Notes: generated by a model not told the origin, from the sequence alone. 64,000 nt of DNA from Mycobacterium sp. 1274756.6 (GCF_001668625.1 NZ_LZLJ01000016.1:1-64000); one strand, 5' to 3'. Counted from the stretch's first letter, positions 42,196 to 52,712 are shown. Translations and numbers: made by a program.

Positions 42196-43637
42196 GCGGC
42201 GACGGGCTGCCCCCGCAGCTGCAGCGCGTCCACATGGTCGGCATCGGCGGCGCCGGGATGTCAGGCATCGCCCGCATCCTGCTGGACCGGGGCGGGCAGG
42301 TGTCGGGATCGGACGCCAAGGAGTCCGCCGGGGTGCGGGCGTTGCGGGCCCGCGGCGCCCAGATCCGCATCGGCCACGACGCGTCGGCGCTGGACCTGCT
42401 CGCCGGCGGCGCGAGCGCGGTCATCACCACCCACGCGGCCATCCCGAAGACCAACCCCGAGCTCGTCGAGGCCCGCCGGCGCGGCCTTCCGGTGCTGCTG
42501 CGGCCCGCGGTGTTGGCCACCCTGATGGCCGGGCGCACCACGGTGCTGGTGACCGGGACCCACGGCAAGACCTCGACGACCTCGATGCTGGTGGTCGCCT
42601 TGCAGCACTGCGGCTGGGACCCGTCCTTCGCGGTCGGCGGTGAGCTGGGCGAAGCGGGCACCAACGCCCACCACGGCACCGGCAACAGCTTCGTCGCCGA
42701 GGCCGACGAGAGCGACGGCTCGCTGCTGGAGTACCGCCCGAACGTCGCGGTGGTCACCAACATCGAATCCGACCACCTCGACTTCTTCGGCAGCGACGAG
42801 GCCTACACCGCCGTGTTCGACACCTTCGCCGGCCAGCTCGCCCCGGGCGGCGCGCTGGTGGTCTGCGTCGACGACCCCGGCGCCGCCGCGTTCGCCGAAC
42901 GGGCCGGCGCCCGCGGGACCCGGGTGCTGGCCTACGGCAGCGCCGGGGCGGGCCTGGCCGGCACCCTGCTGTCCTGGCAGCAGCGCGGCACCGGCGCGCA
43001 GGCCGCCGTGCAGCTGGCCGGCGAGCCCGGGCCGCGCACCATGACGTTGTCGGTGCCCGGCCGGCACATGGCGCTCAACGCGCTCGGGGCGCTGCTGGCC
43101 GCGGTCGAGATCGGGGTCCCGGCGCAGGACGCGCTGGACGGGCTGGCCGCGTTCGAGGGCGTGCGCCGCCGGTTCGATCTGGTCGGCACCGCCGGCGCGG
43201 TGCGGGTCTTCGACGACTACGCCCATCACCCCACCGAGGTCACCGCCACGTTGACCGCCGCGCGCACCATGGTCGAGCAGGCCGGCACCGGCCGGCTGCT
43301 GGTGGTGTTCCAGCCGCACCTGTATTCGCGCACCCGGGATCTGGCCCCGCAGTTCGGCGCGGCGCTCGGCGCGGCCGACGAGGTGTTCGTCCTCGACGTC
43401 TACGGGGCGCGCGAACAACCGCTGCCCGGCATCAGCGGGGCCACCATCGCCGAGCAGGTCAGCGCGCCGGTGCGGTACCTGCCCGACTTCTCCGCGGTGG
43501 CCGACACGGTCGCGGCCGCCACCGGCGCGGGCGACCTCGTGATCACGATGGGCGCCGGGGACGTCACCCTGCTCGGTCCGGAGATCGTGGCCGCGCTGGC
43601 GGCCCACGCCGGCCACGACGCGGCGGGACAGCCGTGA
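42192..43637 (+). CDS. murC: UDP-MurNAc:L-alanine ligase
   Basis: MurC, 481 residues. N-terminal [11 protein letters not shown] (about 17), ATP loop [12 protein letters not shown] (about 121), [22 protein letters not shown] (about 339) and FQPHLYSRT. First Mur ligase of the pathway, although it is distal in the operon. ATGA overlap with murG, GTGA overlap with ftsQ. Confidence 0.97.
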   Translation: MSGDGLPPQLQRVHMVGIGGAGMSGIARILLDRGGQVSGSDAKESAGVRALRARGAQIRIGHDASALDLLAGGASAVITTHAAIPKTNPELVEARRRGLPVLLRPAVLATLMAGRTTVLVTGTHGKTSTTSMLVVALQHCGWDPSFAVGGELGEAGTNAHHGTGNSFVAEADESDGSLLEYRPNVAVVTNIESDHLDFFGSDEAYTAVFDTFAGQLAPGGALVVCVDDPGAAAFAERAGARGTRVLAYGSAGAGLAGTLLSWQQRGTGAQAAVQLAGEPGPRTMTLSVPGRHMALNALGALLAAVEIGVPAQDALDGLAAFEGVRRRFDLVGTAGAVRVFDDYAHHPTEVTATLTAARTMVEQAGTGRLLVVFQPHLYSRTRDLAPQFGAALGAADEVFVLDVYGAREQPLPGISGATIAEQVSAPVRYLPDFSAVADTVAAATGAGDLVITMGAGDVTLLGPEIVAALAAHAGHDAAGQP

Positions 43638-44563
43638 CCGAGGAGAACCGGCCGCCGGACCCGGCCGCGGAACCGGAGCCGACCGCGGAACCGGAGCCGA
43701 GCCCGCAGACCGACGCCGAACCGCCGCCGGCGCCCGAACCCGGCGACGAGGACTTCGAGGGACCGCGGCGGCGGGCCCGCCGCGAGCGCGCCGAGCGCCG
43801 CGCCGCCCAGGAGCGCGCCCGGGCCATCGAAGAGGCCCGCCGCGAGGCCAAACGGCGACTGCGCGCCCCGGTGGAGAGCAAAACCGTGCCGCGCGGGGCG
43901 GTCCGCGGCCTCAAACTGCTGGTGACCGGCGTGCTGGCGGTGCTGGCCGTGGTCGGCCTGGGCCTGGTGCTGTACTTCACGCCGGTGATGTCGGTGCGCA
44001 ACACCGTGGTCACCGGCCTGGCCGCGGTCACCGAGCAGGAGGTGCTCGACGCGGTCCGGGTCGCCCCGGGCACTCCGCTGTTGCAGGTCAACACCGATGA
44101 GGTCGCCGATCGCGTCGCCACCATCCGGCGGGTGGCCAGCGCGCGGGTGCAGCGGCAGTACCCCTCGACGCTGCGGGTCACGATCGTGGAACGGGTCCCG
44201 GTGGCGGTGAAGGACTTCCCCGACGGCCCGCACCTGTTCGATCGGGACGGGGTGGACTTCGCCACCGGCCCGCCGCCGCCGACGCTGCCCTACCTCGACG
44301 TGGAACACCCCGGCCCGGCCGATCCGCCCACCCGGGCGGCGCTGGCGGTGCTGGTCGCGCTGCGCCCGGAGGTGGTCAGCCAGGTCGGCCAGATCGCCGC
44401 CCCGTCGGTGGCCTCGATCACGCTGACCCTCGCCGACGGCCGGGTGGTGGTGTGGGGGACCGCCGACCGGACCCAGGAGAAAGCCGACAAGCTGGCCGCC
44501 CTGCTGACCCAGCCCGGCCAGGTCTACGACGTCTCCAGCCCGGACCTGCCGACCGTCCGCTGA
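43634..44563 (+). CDS. ftsQ: Divisome protein FtsQ
   Basis: FtsQ, 309 residues. Acidic/Pro-rich and then highly basic cytoplasmic region (about 1-90) with [16 protein letters not shown] repeats, one helix (about 97-117), a POTRA domain beginning at [20 protein letters not shown] (in part, about 116-136) and the FtsQ C-terminal beta domain with [21 protein letters not shown] motif. A scaffold connecting FtsL with early division proteins. End of the overlapping gene chain; a 185-base gap follows. Confidence 0.95.
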   Translation: MTEENRPPDPAAEPEPTAEPEPSPQTDAEPPPAPEPGDEDFEGPRRRARRERAERRAAQERARAIEEARREAKRRLRAPVESKTVPRGAVRGLKLLVTGVLAVLAVVGLGLVLYFTPVMSVRNTVVTGLAAVTEQEVLDAVRVAPGTPLLQVNTDEVADRVATIRRVASARVQRQYPSTLRVTIVERVPVAVKDFPDGPHLFDRDGVDFATGPPPPTLPYLDVEHPGPADPPTRAALAVLVALRPEVVSQVGQIAAPSVASITLTLADGRVVVWGTADRTQEKADKLAALLTQPGQVYDVSSPDLPTVR

Positions 44564-44748
44564 GCCGGTCGGCGCGCCGGCGAAAAAATTCGCGGGCGGC
44601 TCACCGGCGCGCCTGCCCGGTAACCCGCGGTCGCGGCTCTACCGTTCTGTTTGCACGAAACTACTTGACATAACTCTAAGCCTCTGGTTGAGGTTGAGGG
44701 TTTGCCCGGGGGTTTCGGACCAGACAAACCCGTCAGGGAGGAAGACCA
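44564..44748 (+). promoter_or_regulatory. ftsQ-ftsZ intergenic promoter region
   Basis: TTGACA (44665-44670) is a consensus -35 in a locally A+T-richer stretch, with only weak -10 candidates downstream (TTGAGG at 44688-44693, 17-base spacing). GGTTGA repeats in tandem (44687-44698). A strong GGGAGGAAGA ribosome site lies just before ftsZ. The ftsQ-ftsZ gap is known in M. tuberculosis to hold several ftsZ promoters, so independent ftsZ transcription is likely here too. Confidence 0.55.
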
Positions 44749-45912
44749 ATGATGACCCCCCCACACAACTACCTTGCCGTCATCAAAGTGGTGGGCATCG
44801 GTGGTGGCGGCGTCAACGCCGTGAACCGGATGATCGAGCAGGGCCTCAAGGGTGTGGAGTTCATCGCCATCAACACCGACGCGCAGGCCCTGTTGATGAG
44901 CGACGCGGACGTCAAGCTCGACGTCGGCCGGGAGTCCACCCGTGGGCTCGGCGCCGGCGCGGACCCCGAGGTGGGGCGCAAGGCCGCCGAGGACGCCAAG
45001 GACGAGATCGAGGAACTGCTGCGCGGCGCGGACATGGTGTTCGTCACCGCCGGCGAGGGCGGCGGCACCGGCACCGGCGGCGCCCCGGTGGTCGCCTCGA
45101 TCGCCCGCAAGCTCGGTGCGCTGACCGTCGGCGTGGTCACCCGGCCGTTCTCGTTCGAGGGCAAGCGGCGCAGCAAGCAGGCCGAGGCCGGCATCACCGA
45201 GCTGCGGGAGAGCTGCGACACCCTGATCGTCATCCCCAACGACCGGCTGCTGCAGATGGGCGACGCCGCGATCTCGCTGATGGACGCGTTCCGCAGCGCC
45301 GACGAGGTGCTGCTCAACGGGGTGCAGGGCATCACCGACCTGATCACCACGCCGGGGCTGATCAACGTCGACTTCGCCGACGTCAAGGGCGTGATGAGCG
45401 GCGCGGGCACCGCGCTGATGGGCATCGGCTCGGCCCGCGGCGACGGCCGGGCGCTCAAGGCCGCCGAGATCGCGATCAACTCGCCGCTGCTGGAGGCCTC
45501 GATGGAAGGCGCCCAGGGGGTGCTGATGTCCATCGCCGGCGGCAGCGATCTGGGCCTGTTCGAGATCAACGAGGCCGCGTCACTGGTGCAGGACTCCGCC
45601 CACCAGGAAGCCAACATCATCTTCGGCACCGTCATCGACGACTCGCTCGGCGACGAGGTGCGCGTCACCGTGATCGCGGCCGGGTTCGACGCCAACGGCC
45701 CCAGCCGCAAACCGGTGATGGGCACCAGCGAACCGGCCTCCGGTGGCTCCGGTCAGTCGATCGCGCCGGGCCAGGCGGGCAAGGTCTCCTCGTCGCTGTT
45801 CGAGCCGGCCGAAGCGGCCAGCATCCCGGCGCCGACCAACGGCGCCACGGTCAGCGTCGGCGGCGGCGACGATGACGACGACGTCGACGTGCCGCCGTTC
45901 ATGCGGCGCTGA
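44749..45912 (+). CDS. ftsZ: Cell division GTPase FtsZ
   Basis: FtsZ, 387 residues (379 in M. tuberculosis). The tubulin signature GGGTGTGG (about 105-112), N-terminal [16 protein letters not shown]7-loop-type [11 protein letters not shown] (about 204), a Gly/Ser/Asp-rich linker and the terminal [10 protein letters not shown] that binds SepF, FtsW and others. Either of two adjacent ATGs can start it. Confidence 0.98.
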   Translation: MMTPPHNYLAVIKVVGIGGGGVNAVNRMIEQGLKGVEFIAINTDAQALLMSDADVKLDVGRESTRGLGAGADPEVGRKAAEDAKDEIEELLRGADMVFVTAGEGGGTGTGGAPVVASIARKLGALTVGVVTRPFSFEGKRRSKQAEAGITELRESCDTLIVIPNDRLLQMGDAAISLMDAFRSADEVLLNGVQGITDLITTPGLINVDFADVKGVMSGAGTALMGIGSARGDGRALKAAEIAINSPLLEASMEGAQGVLMSIAGGSDLGLFEINEAASLVQDSAHQEANIIFGTVIDDSLGDEVRVTVIAAGFDANGPSRKPVMGTSEPASGGSGQSIAPGQAGKVSSSLFEPAEAASIPAPTNGATVSVGGGDDDDDVDVPPFMRR

Positions 45913-45925
45913 CCACGCCCCGCCG

Positions 45926-46660
45926 ATGAGCGTGCGCATCCGCCGGGTGACCACGACCCGCGCGGGCGGGGTCTCGGCCCCGCCGTTCGACAGCTTCAAC
46001 CTCGGCGATCACGTCGGCGACGACCCGGCGGCGGTCGCCGCCAACCGGGCCCGGCTGGTCGCGGCCACCGGGCTGACCGCCGATCGGGTGGTGTGGATGC
46101 ACCAGGTGCACAGCGCCCGCGTCGCGGTGGTGGACGGGCCGCGCGACACCGCGCTGGCCGACACCGACGCGCTGGTCACCGCGGTGCCGCGACTGGCGCT
46201 GGCGGTGGTGACCGCCGACTGCGTGCCGGTGCTGCTGGCCGATGCCCGTGCCGGGGTGGTGGCCGCCGTGCACGCCGGGCGCGTGGGCGCCCAACACGGC
46301 GTGGTGGCCAACGCGGTGGCGGCGATGACCGACGCGGGCGCGCACCGCGACGACATCTCGGCCTGGCTGGGTCCGGCGGTGAGCGGCGCCAACTACGAGG
46401 TGCCCGCGGCGATGGCCGACGAGGTCGAACGGGTGTTGCCGGGCAGCCGGACCACCACCGCCGCCGGCACCCCCGGGCTGGACCTGCGGGCCGGAATCGC
46501 CTGTCAGTTAAGGGCATTGGGGGTGACTGCGATCGACGTCGACCCCCGGTGCACGGTCGAGGACCCGAGTTTGTTCAGTCACCGTCGCGACGCCCCGACC
46601 GGGCGGCTGGCGTCGCTGGTGTGGATGGAGCCCGACCGGCGACCGGGAAAATCGGCGTGA
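45926..46660 (+). CDS. pgeF: Laccase-domain protein PgeF/YfiH
   Basis: 244 residues, Rv2149c-like. Metal-site residues: H in MHQVHSARV (about 58), C in VTADCVPVLL (about 94) and H in AAVHAGRVG (about 112); DPRCTVED and FSHRRD complete the family pattern. YfiH proteins act as purine-nucleoside/peptidoglycan-editing enzymes; E. coli YfiH removes misincorporated L-Ser. In M. tuberculosis a yggS gene follows; here it is absent. CAGTTAAGGG (46504-46513) is an unusual low-G+C codon patch. Confidence 0.93.
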   Translation: MSVRIRRVTTTRAGGVSAPPFDSFNLGDHVGDDPAAVAANRARLVAATGLTADRVVWMHQVHSARVAVVDGPRDTALADTDALVTAVPRLALAVVTADCVPVLLADARAGVVAAVHAGRVGAQHGVVANAVAAMTDAGAHRDDISAWLGPAVSGANYEVPAAMADEVERVLPGSRTTTAAGTPGLDLRAGIACQLRALGVTAIDVDPRCTVEDPSLFSHRRDAPTGRLASLVWMEPDRRPGKSA

Positions 46661-46695
46661 ACCTCGACGATTCTCCGCGCGTGTCGATACCGCGC

Positions 46696-46715
46696 TAACC
46701 GCCGCCGGACGGTTA
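46696..46715. repeat. Inverted repeat between pgeF and sepF
   Basis: TAACCG (46696-46701) and CGGTTA (46710-46715) are perfect inverted copies around eight bases. ACGGTCACCGT (46715-46725) is an overlapping small palindrome. Possible weak terminator or operator in the 124-base gap left where yggS normally sits. Confidence 0.4.
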
Positions 46716-46784
46716 CGGTCACCGTGAATCGTCACTCTAGTCACATCTTCATCACCGACACCACCGCTTGAGAAGGGCCCCGCG

Positions 46785-47441
46785 ATGAGCACACTCCACA
46801 AGGTCAAGGCCTACTTCGGTATGGCGCCCATGGAGGACTACGACGACGAGTACTACGAGGACGACGATCGTGCACCCGCCCGCGGGTATGGCCGTCGGCC
46901 CGAGCCCCGGTTCCCCGACGACGAGTACGACCGTTTCGAGCGTGACTTCGACGACCCGCGTGGCCCGCGCCCCGAGCACGACGACTTCCCACCGGGCGGC
47001 TACCGGGGCGGCTTCGCCGACGAGCCCCGGTTCCGGCCGCGCGAGTTCGAGCGCCCGCACGACTTGGGCCGCAGCCGATTCGGATCGCTGCGCGGCGCCA
47101 CCCGCGGCGCGCTGGCGATGGACCCGCGCCGGATGGCGATGATGTTCGACGAGAGCAGCCCGCTGTCGAAGATCACCACGCTGCGCCCCAAGGACTACAG
47201 CGAGGCCCGCACCATCGGTGAGCGGTTCCGCGACGGCACCCCGGTGATCATGGATCTGGTGTCGATGGACAACGCCGACGCCAAGCGGCTGGTCGACTTC
47301 GCTGCGGGCCTGGCGTTCGCGCTGCGCGGCTCGTTCGACAAGGTGGCCACCAAGGTCTTCCTGCTCTCGCCGGCCGACATCGACGTCAGCCCCGAGGAAC
47401 GCCGCCGGATCGCCGAGACGGGCTTCTACGCCTACCAGTAG
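46785..47441 (+). CDS. sepF: FtsZ-anchoring protein SepF
   Basis: SepF, 218 residues. The N-terminus ([14 protein letters not shown]) forms the membrane-binding amphipathic helix. A long acidic/Arg/Gly/Tyr linker (about 15-105) precedes the globular dimer domain (about 125-218) with [22 protein letters not shown] in part and [15 protein letters not shown]. In mycobacteria SepF replaces FtsA/ZipA as FtsZ membrane anchor. The message may start in the gap after pgeF. Confidence 0.95.
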   Translation: MSTLHKVKAYFGMAPMEDYDDEYYEDDDRAPARGYGRRPEPRFPDDEYDRFERDFDDPRGPRPEHDDFPPGGYRGGFADEPRFRPREFERPHDLGRSRFGSLRGATRGALAMDPRRMAMMFDESSPLSKITTLRPKDYSEARTIGERFRDGTPVIMDLVSMDNADAKRLVDFAAGLAFALRGSFDKVATKVFLLSPADIDVSPEERRRIAETGFYAYQ

Positions 47442-47539
47442 TCGGCCCCCGCGGCACCGCCGCGGCGACTCGGTAGGCTGTGGAACGTCCTGCTGGCCCC
47501 GGTCAGCGATGTCCGTTGTTCATCGGTGAGGTCGGTTTA

Positions 47540-47833
47540 GTGGCGCTGTTCTTCGGGATCCTGGGCTTCGCACTGTTCCTGTTCTGGTTGCTGTTGATCG
47601 CCCGGATCGTCATCGAGTTCGTGCGCTCGTTCAGCCGGGACTGGCACCCGCGCGGCGCCACGGTGGTGATCCTGGAGGCGATCATGACCGTCACCGACCC
47701 GCCGGTGAAGCTGCTGCGCCGGTTGATCCCGCAACTGACCGTCGGCTCGGTGCGCATCGACCTGTCGATCATGGTGCTGCTTCTGGTCGCCTTCTTCGGC
47801 ATGGAATTGGCGTTCAACCAGGCGGCTCGCTAG
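47540..47833 (+). CDS. YggT-family membrane protein, Rv2146c-like
   Basis: 97 residues (96 in M. tuberculosis) from GTG 47540, with GAGG upstream. Two helices (about 3-25 and 73-93) flank a loop containing SRDWHPRG and DPPVKLLRRLIP, the YggT pattern. Function unclear; it sits between sepF and wag31 in most actinobacteria, pointing to growth or division. TAGGCT (47474-47479) is a possible -10. Confidence 0.92.
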   Translation: MALFFGILGFALFLFWLLLIARIVIEFVRSFSRDWHPRGATVVILEAIMTVTDPPVKLLRRLIPQLTVGSVRIDLSIMVLLLVAFFGMELAFNQAAR

Positions 47834-47919
47834 CCGTCGAACCGGGGAATAGACCGGGCGTTGGCAAATATGTGAAAATCGCTCTTAATTATCATCCCCA
47901 GCGGCGAACAACGCGTCAG

Positions 47920-47947
47920 TTGTGACAGGATGGACGCCAGTTAAAGT
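47920..47947 (+). promoter_or_regulatory. Candidate wag31 promoter
   Basis: TTGTGA (47920-47925), 16 bases, then TAAAGT (47942-47947) in the most A+T-rich part of the 181-base gap before wag31. The leader would be about 60 bases. TACGGT (47947-47952) is an overlapping second -10. GAGGGG precedes the ATG. Confidence 0.55.
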
Positions 47948-48014
47948 ACGGTAGCGTATCGTCCAGCACGAACGATCTGATCGGTCCGACGGTCCAGAGT
48001 TGAGGGGTTAGACC

Positions 48015-48794
48015 ATGCCGCTGACACCAGCCGACGTGCACAATGTGGCATTCAGTAAGCCGCCCATCGGCAAACGCGGATACAACGAAGACGAAGTCGA
48101 TGCCTTCCTCGATCTGGTGGAAGCGGAACTGGCCCGACTGATCGAGGAGAACTCGGATCTGCGCCAGCGGGTCAGCGAACTCGACCAGGAGCTGGCGTCG
48201 GCGCGGTCGAGCGGCGCCGTCCAGCCGGCACCGGCCGCGCCGGTCTACCAGGCGCCCGAGCCCGAGCCGGAGCCGGCCCGCACCGCGGCGGTCTCCGAGG
48301 AGCAGCACCTCAAGGCCGCCCGCGTGCTCAGCCTCGCCCAGGACACCGCGGACCGGTTGACCAACACCGCACGCGCCGAATCCGAGAAGCTGATGTCGGA
48401 TGCGCGCGCCAACGCCGACCAGATCCTCACCGAGGCCCGCCAGACCGCCGAGACCACGGTCACCGAGGCCCGCCAGCGCGCCGACGCGATGCTGGCCGAC
48501 GCCCAGACCCGCTCGGAGGCCCAACTGCGCCAGGCGCAGGAGAAGGCCGACGCACTGCAGTCGGACGCCGAGCGCAAGCACGCCGAGATCATGGGCACCA
48601 TCAACCAGCAGCGCACGGTCCTGGAGGGCCGGCTCGAGCAGCTGCGCACCTTCGAGCGGGAGTACCGCACGCGGCTCAAGACCTACCTCGAGTCCCAGCT
48701 GGAAGAGCTCGGGCAGCGGGGCTCGGCAGCGCCGGTCGACGCGAACGCCGGTGACAGCGGCGGCTTCACCCAGTACAACCGGGGCGGGAACTGA
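48015..48794 (+). CDS. wag31: Polar growth factor Wag31 (DivIVA)
   Basis: Wag31, 259 residues (260 in M. tuberculosis). The DivIVA N-terminal domain ([30 protein letters not shown] region, residues 2-33) with the membrane-inserting loop is followed by coiled coil, an acidic/Pro linker (about 75-95) and a long second coiled coil rich in Ala/Glu/Gln heptads (about 100-235). It assembles at poles and directs peptidoglycan synthesis. The Thr phosphorylated by PknA in M. tuberculosis lies in the linker; no clear equivalent context is visible. Confidence 0.97.
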   Translation: MPLTPADVHNVAFSKPPIGKRGYNEDEVDAFLDLVEAELARLIEENSDLRQRVSELDQELASARSSGAVQPAPAAPVYQAPEPEPEPARTAAVSEEQHLKAARVLSLAQDTADRLTNTARAESEKLMSDARANADQILTEARQTAETTVTEARQRADAMLADAQTRSEAQLRQAQEKADALQSDAERKHAEIMGTINQQRTVLEGRLEQLRTFEREYRTRLKTYLESQLEELGQRGSAAPVDANAGDSGGFTQYNRGGN

Positions 48795-48847
48795 CCCGAG
48801 GGCCGGTTCACCCGGTTCAGCGAGCGCGACACGGCTGGAGGTAAGCG

Positions 48848-49198
48848 GTGCTGATCATTGCGCTGGTCCTGGCGGTGATAGGTCTGGCGGCGCTGGTGTT
48901 CGCCGTGGTGACCAGCAACGCCGTGGTGGCCTGGGTCTGTATCGGCGCCAGCCTGCTGGGGGTGTTGCTGCTGACCGCCGACGCGGTGCGTGATCGCCGG
49001 CGCCGCACCGCCAGCGCCGCCGAGGACGAACACCCCGACATCGCCGAGGACGATGAGGGCATCCTCGAGGAAGACGACCTCGCGGACGCCGATGAGACCG
49101 AAGACGTCGCCGAGGTCACGGACACCGCGGACGCGGAAGCCACCGACGGGGTCGAGGAGAGCTCCGCCGAGACCGCCGAAACCGACCGCGACGAGTAA
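48848..49198 (+). CDS. Small membrane protein with acidic tail, Rv2144c-like
   Basis: 116 residues. Two close N-terminal helices (about 2-20 and 24-44) are followed by a short Arg cluster (RDRRRR) and a very acidic C-terminal tail of about 60 residues (Glu/Asp about half). GGAGG lies seven bases before GTG 48848. Conserved downstream of wag31; function unknown. Convergent with the phosphoribosyltransferase. Confidence 0.85.
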   Translation: MLIIALVLAVIGLAALVFAVVTSNAVVAWVCIGASLLGVLLLTADAVRDRRRRTASAAEDEHPDIAEDDEGILEEDDLADADETEDVAEVTDTADAEATDGVEESSAETAETDRDE

Positions 49199-49213
49199 AG
49201 CTCAAGCGGCGCT

Positions 49214-49855
49214 TCAGGTTTCGCTTTCCAGCAGTCGGCGCACCCCGTCGTCGCCGACCTGGGCGAAATCCGCATAGGCCTGCCCGACCGCCTGGAAATC
49301 CGGCGGCGTGCTCACACAGACCACCTCGTCGGCCGCGCCACCGAGGTCGCGGTCGACCGAGGGCGGCGCGACCGGCACCGCCACCACGATCGCAGCCGGC
49401 CCGGCGGCGCGGACCGCCTGCACCGCGACCCGCATGCTCGCCCCGGTGGCGATCCCGTCATCGACCAGCAGCACGGTCTTGCCCCGCGGGTCGGCGGGCG
49501 GCCGATCGCCGCGATAGGCGGTTTCGCGGCGCTGCAACTCGGCGGTCTCCCGCGCGATGACCGCGTCGAGCTGGTCGCGGCGCACCCCCGCGTTGGCGAT
49601 CACGGTGTCGTTGAGCACCACCGCCCCGCCGGTGGCCAGCGCCCCCATCGCCAGCTCCGGCCAGTGCGGCACCCCCAGTTTGCGCACCACGAACACGTCG
49701 AGCGGCGCGTCGAGTGCGGCGGCGACCTCCCAGGCCACCGGCACCCCGCCGCGCGCCAAGCCCAGCACCAGCAGGTCGTCGCGGTCGCGGTAAGCGGCCA
49801 GCAGTTCGGCCAGGGCCTGCCCGGCGTGTCGGCGGTCGGAAAAAGTACGGGTCAC
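49214..49855 (-). CDS. Phosphoribosyltransferase-family protein
   Basis: 213 residues. The PRPP-binding motif [14 protein letters not shown] (about 129-142) and the N-terminal [15 protein letters not shown] identify a type I phosphoribosyltransferase of the Rv0571c/Rv2143 type. Such proteins are annotated generically; the nucleobase or other substrate is unknown. GTG 49855 with GAGGG upstream. Confidence 0.85.
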   Translation of the reverse strand: MTRTFSDRRHAGQALAELLAAYRDRDDLLVLGLARGGVPVAWEVAAALDAPLDVFVVRKLGVPHWPELAMGALATGGAVVLNDTVIANAGVRRDQLDAVIARETAELQRRETAYRGDRPPADPRGKTVLLVDDGIATGASMRVAVQAVRAAGPAAIVVAVPVAPPSVDRDLGGAADEVVCVSTPPDFQAVGQAYADFAQVGDDGVRRLLESET

Positions 49856-49977
49856 GGACGCCCTCGGCTTAGATCACTCCAGACGGTCAATGACCCCATC
49901 GTAGGAGCCGGTGCGCCGGTCGAGCCGGGGATTGACCGGGCCGGTACCGGGGCCTTCGACCTAAAGGAGAGAGACGC

Positions 49978-51132
49978 ATGGCGCGACGCATCGTCATCGT
50001 GGGCGCCGGCATCGCCGGCCTGGCCACCGCGCTCGGCCTGCAACGAGCGGGCTATGAGATCACCGTCGTCGAGCGGCGCACCGACACCTCGACCGGTGCC
50101 GGCATCAGCATCTGGCCCAACGCCCTGGCCGCGTTGGATCTGCTCGGGGCCGGGGATGCGGTGCGCGAGGCCGGTGGTCGGATCACCGCAGGCGCGGTGC
50201 GCTGGAAGAACGGGTCATGGCTACGGCGCCCCGCGCCGGAACGGATCGTCCGGGCGCTCGGCGAGCCGCTGGTGGTGGTGCAGCGCTCGGTGCTGCGCGA
50301 CATCCTCACCGCGGCGCTGACGACCGGAACCGTGGCGTACGGACGGAGCGTCGCCGCGCTGACGGACGCCGCCGCCGGTGTGCGACTTCGCTTTTCCGAC
50401 GGCTCGGAGCAAACCGTCGATGCGGTCGTCGGCGCCGACGGCACGAATTCGGCCGTGGCCCGCCACCTCAACGGCCCGCTCCCGCAGCGCTACACCGGTT
50501 ACACCGCATGGCGCGGTATCGCCGAATACGTCATGAACCCGGATCTGTCGGGGTTGACGCTGGCGCCGGGCGTCGAAACCGGCCACGTACCCATGGGCGC
50601 GAACCGGACGTACTGGTTCACGACCCAACGGACACCCGAGGGCTCGCAAGCGCCGAACGGGGAGTTGGACTATCTGCGGAGCGAGTACGCCGAGTGGGCC
50701 GAGCCGATTCCGGACATTCTCGCGGCAACCGCGCCGGACAACGTTTTGCGCGACGATCTCTATGATCGCGCCACCGCGCGCCAGTGGGCCCGCGGGCCGA
50801 TCGTGCTGGTCGGCGACGCGGCGCATCCCATGCGCCCGCACCTCGGGCAGGGCGGCTGCCAGGGACTGGAGGACGCCGCGATCCTGGCTGCGTGCGTCGA
50901 CGACGCCGCCGACCTGCCTTCGGCGTTCGCTCGGTTCGTCGCCGTCCGGCGGCCCCGGTTGCGACGGCTGGTCCGCGAGTCGGCGCGCATCGGCAAGGTG
51001 CTCAACGCCCGTCCCGGCTTCCTCGGTGCGGTGTTGACCCGCGCCAGCGTGCTGGTCCCGGAGACCGTGGTGATGCGCCACATGGCCACGGTGGCCGGGC
51101 GTTCGGCGTTCGTGTTGCCGACCGGGGCGTGA
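49978..51132 (+). CDS. FAD-dependent aromatic-hydroxylase-type monooxygenase
   Basis: 384 residues, class A flavin monooxygenase. The dinucleotide fold IVGAGIAGLATALGLQ (about 6-21), the middle GADGTNSAV (about 155) and the FAD-ribityl motif GDAAHPMRPHLGQGGCQ (about 278-294) are all present. A strong AAAGGAGAG site precedes ATG. Codon use and local A+T content (for example 50330-50450 and 50640-50770) differ from neighbours, and the gene is not part of the usual wag31-pyrD order, so recent acquisition is likely. It adjoins tRNA-Leu. Substrate unknown. Confidence 0.9.
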   Translation: MARRIVIVGAGIAGLATALGLQRAGYEITVVERRTDTSTGAGISIWPNALAALDLLGAGDAVREAGGRITAGAVRWKNGSWLRRPAPERIVRALGEPLVVVQRSVLRDILTAALTTGTVAYGRSVAALTDAAAGVRLRFSDGSEQTVDAVVGADGTNSAVARHLNGPLPQRYTGYTAWRGIAEYVMNPDLSGLTLAPGVETGHVPMGANRTYWFTTQRTPEGSQAPNGELDYLRSEYAEWAEPIPDILAATAPDNVLRDDLYDRATARQWARGPIVLVGDAAHPMRPHLGQGGCQGLEDAAILAACVDDAADLPSAFARFVAVRRPRLRRLVRESARIGKVLNARPGFLGAVLTRASVLVPETVVMRHMATVAGRSAFVLPTGA

Positions 51133-51199
51133 TCATCGGTCTTGTCAACCGGCGCACAAGCGCGCAGTGAGTCACCGATGACGCGACTCATCACAAATG

Positions 51200-51285
51200 T
51201 GTCCGAGGGGGGACTTGAACCCCCACGCCCGTTAATAGGGCACTAGCACCTCAAGCTAGCGCGTCTGCCATTCCGCCACTCGGAC
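51200..51285 (-). tRNA. tRNA-Leu (anticodon GAG)
   Basis: A complete class II tRNA on the minus strand. Acceptor arms GTCCGAG/CTCGGAC (51285-51279 and 51207-51201), discriminator A, anticodon stem CTAGC/GCTAG with loop TTGAGGT giving anticodon GAG, a long variable arm (TGCCC...GGGCG), and T arm GGGGG-TTCAAGT-CCCCC. CCA is not encoded. Reads CUC/CUU codons. Confidence 0.97.
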
Positions 51286-51377
51286 CGACCCGACGAGAAC
51301 GCCGGGGCAGCTAAGGCTATCGGATGGCCGCGGGTCGACCCAAACCCGGCAGGCGGCGCAGTGGTAGACAAGGGACT

Positions 51378-52712
51378 GTGACCGATGCCCCCAGTGCCGC
51401 CGAGGAAGTGGTGGATCTCGTCAGCCGGCTGATCCGGTTCGACACCACCAACACCGGCGAACCCGACACCACGATCGGGGAAGCCGAATGCGCGCACTGG
51501 GTCGCCGAGCGCCTCGCCGAAGTCGGCTACCAGCCCGAGTACGTCGAATCCGGCGCACCCGGGCGCGGCAACGTGATCATCCGGCTGCCCGGCGCCGACC
51601 CGAGCCGCGGGGCGCTGCTGATCCACGGCCACCTCGACGTGGTGCCCGCCGAGCCCGCCGACTGGAGCGTGCACCCGTTCTCCGGAGCGATCGAGGACGG
51701 CTACGTCTGGGGCCGCGGCGCGGTCGACATGAAGAACATGATCGGCATGATGATCGCGGTCGCCCGCCGCTTCCGGCGCACCGGGGTGGTGCCGCCCCGC
51801 GACCTGGTGTTCGCCTTCGTCGCCGACGAGGAAGCCGGCGGGCGCTTCGGCGCGCAATGGCTCGTCGAACACCGCCCCGACCTGTTCGACGGGGTCACCG
51901 AGGCGATCGGGGAGGTGGGCGGCTTCTCCCTGAGCGTGCCGCGCCGCGACGGCGAACTGCGCCGGCTGTACCTGATCGAGACCGCCGAGAAGGGCATGCG
52001 CTGGATGCGGCTGACCGCCCGCGGCCGCGCCGGGCACGGCTCGATGATCAACGAGGACAACGCCGTCACCGCCGTCGCCGAAGCCGTCGCCCGGCTGGGC
52101 CGCCACCGGTTCCCGCTGATCCTCAGCGAACCCGTCGAGCAGTTCCTCACCGCGGTGGGGGAGGAGACCGGCCACGCCTTCGACCCGGATTCCCCGGACC
52201 TGGAGGGCACCATCGCGAAACTCGGCCCGATCGCGAAGCTGATCGGCGCCACCCTGCGCGACACCGTCAACCCCACCATGCTCGCCGCGGGCTACAAGGC
52301 CAACGTCATCCCGGCCGTCGCCGAGGCCGTCCTGGACTGCCGCGTGCTGCCCGGCCGGCAGGAGGCGTTCGAGGCCGAGATCGACGAACTGATCGGCCCG
52401 GACGTCACCCGGGAGTGGATCACCGAGCTCGCGCCCTACCAGACCAGCTTCGACGGCGACCTGGTCGACGCCATGAACGCCGCCCTGCTGGCGGTCGACC
52501 CGGACGCCCGCGCCGTGCCCTACATGCTTTCCGGCGGCACCGACGCCAAGGCCTTCGACCGGCTGGGGATCCGCTGTTTCGGGTTCATCCCGCTCCGGCT
52601 GCCCCCCGAACTCGATTTCGCCGCCCTGTTCCACGGCGTCGACGAGCGGGTACCCGTCGACGCACTGACCTTCGGCACCGAGGTGCTCGAGCACTTCCTG
52701 CGCCACTGCTAG
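51378..52712 (+). CDS. M20-family metallopeptidase
   Basis: Rv2141c-like, 444 residues. Metal-site motifs HGHLDVVP (about 80) and [10 protein letters not shown] (about 111) with catalytic Asp, then ADEEAGG (about 150) with catalytic Glu; late SGGTDAKAF (about 385) and final His in LFHGVDER. Di-zinc amidohydrolase/dipeptidase fold with a lid dimerisation domain (about 195-320). Probably cytosolic peptide or N-acyl amino acid hydrolase. GTG 51378 is chosen by family start. Confidence 0.92.
   Translation: MTDAPSAAEEVVDLVSRLIRFDTTNTGEPDTTIGEAECAHWVAERLAEVGYQPEYVESGAPGRGNVIIRLPGADPSRGALLIHGHLDVVPAEPADWSVHPFSGAIEDGYVWGRGAVDMKNMIGMMIAVARRFRRTGVVPPRDLVFAFVADEEAGGRFGAQWLVEHRPDLFDGVTEAIGEVGGFSLSVPRRDGELRRLYLIETAEKGMRWMRLTARGRAGHGSMINEDNAVTAVAEAVARLGRHRFPLILSEPVEQFLTAVGEETGHAFDPDSPDLEGTIAKLGPIAKLIGATLRDTVNPTMLAAGYKANVIPAVAEAVLDCRVLPGRQEAFEAEIDELIGPDVTREWITELAPYQTSFDGDLVDAMNAALLAVDPDARAVPYMLSGGTDAKAFDRLGIRCFGFIPLRLPPELDFAALFHGVDERVPVDALTFGTEVLEHFLRHC

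Noticed and set aside
49856..49977. Possible att site matching the tRNA-Leu 3' end, left of the monooxygenase
   Set aside because: No stretch resembling GTCCGAG plus the T-arm sequence was found; no integrase is present.
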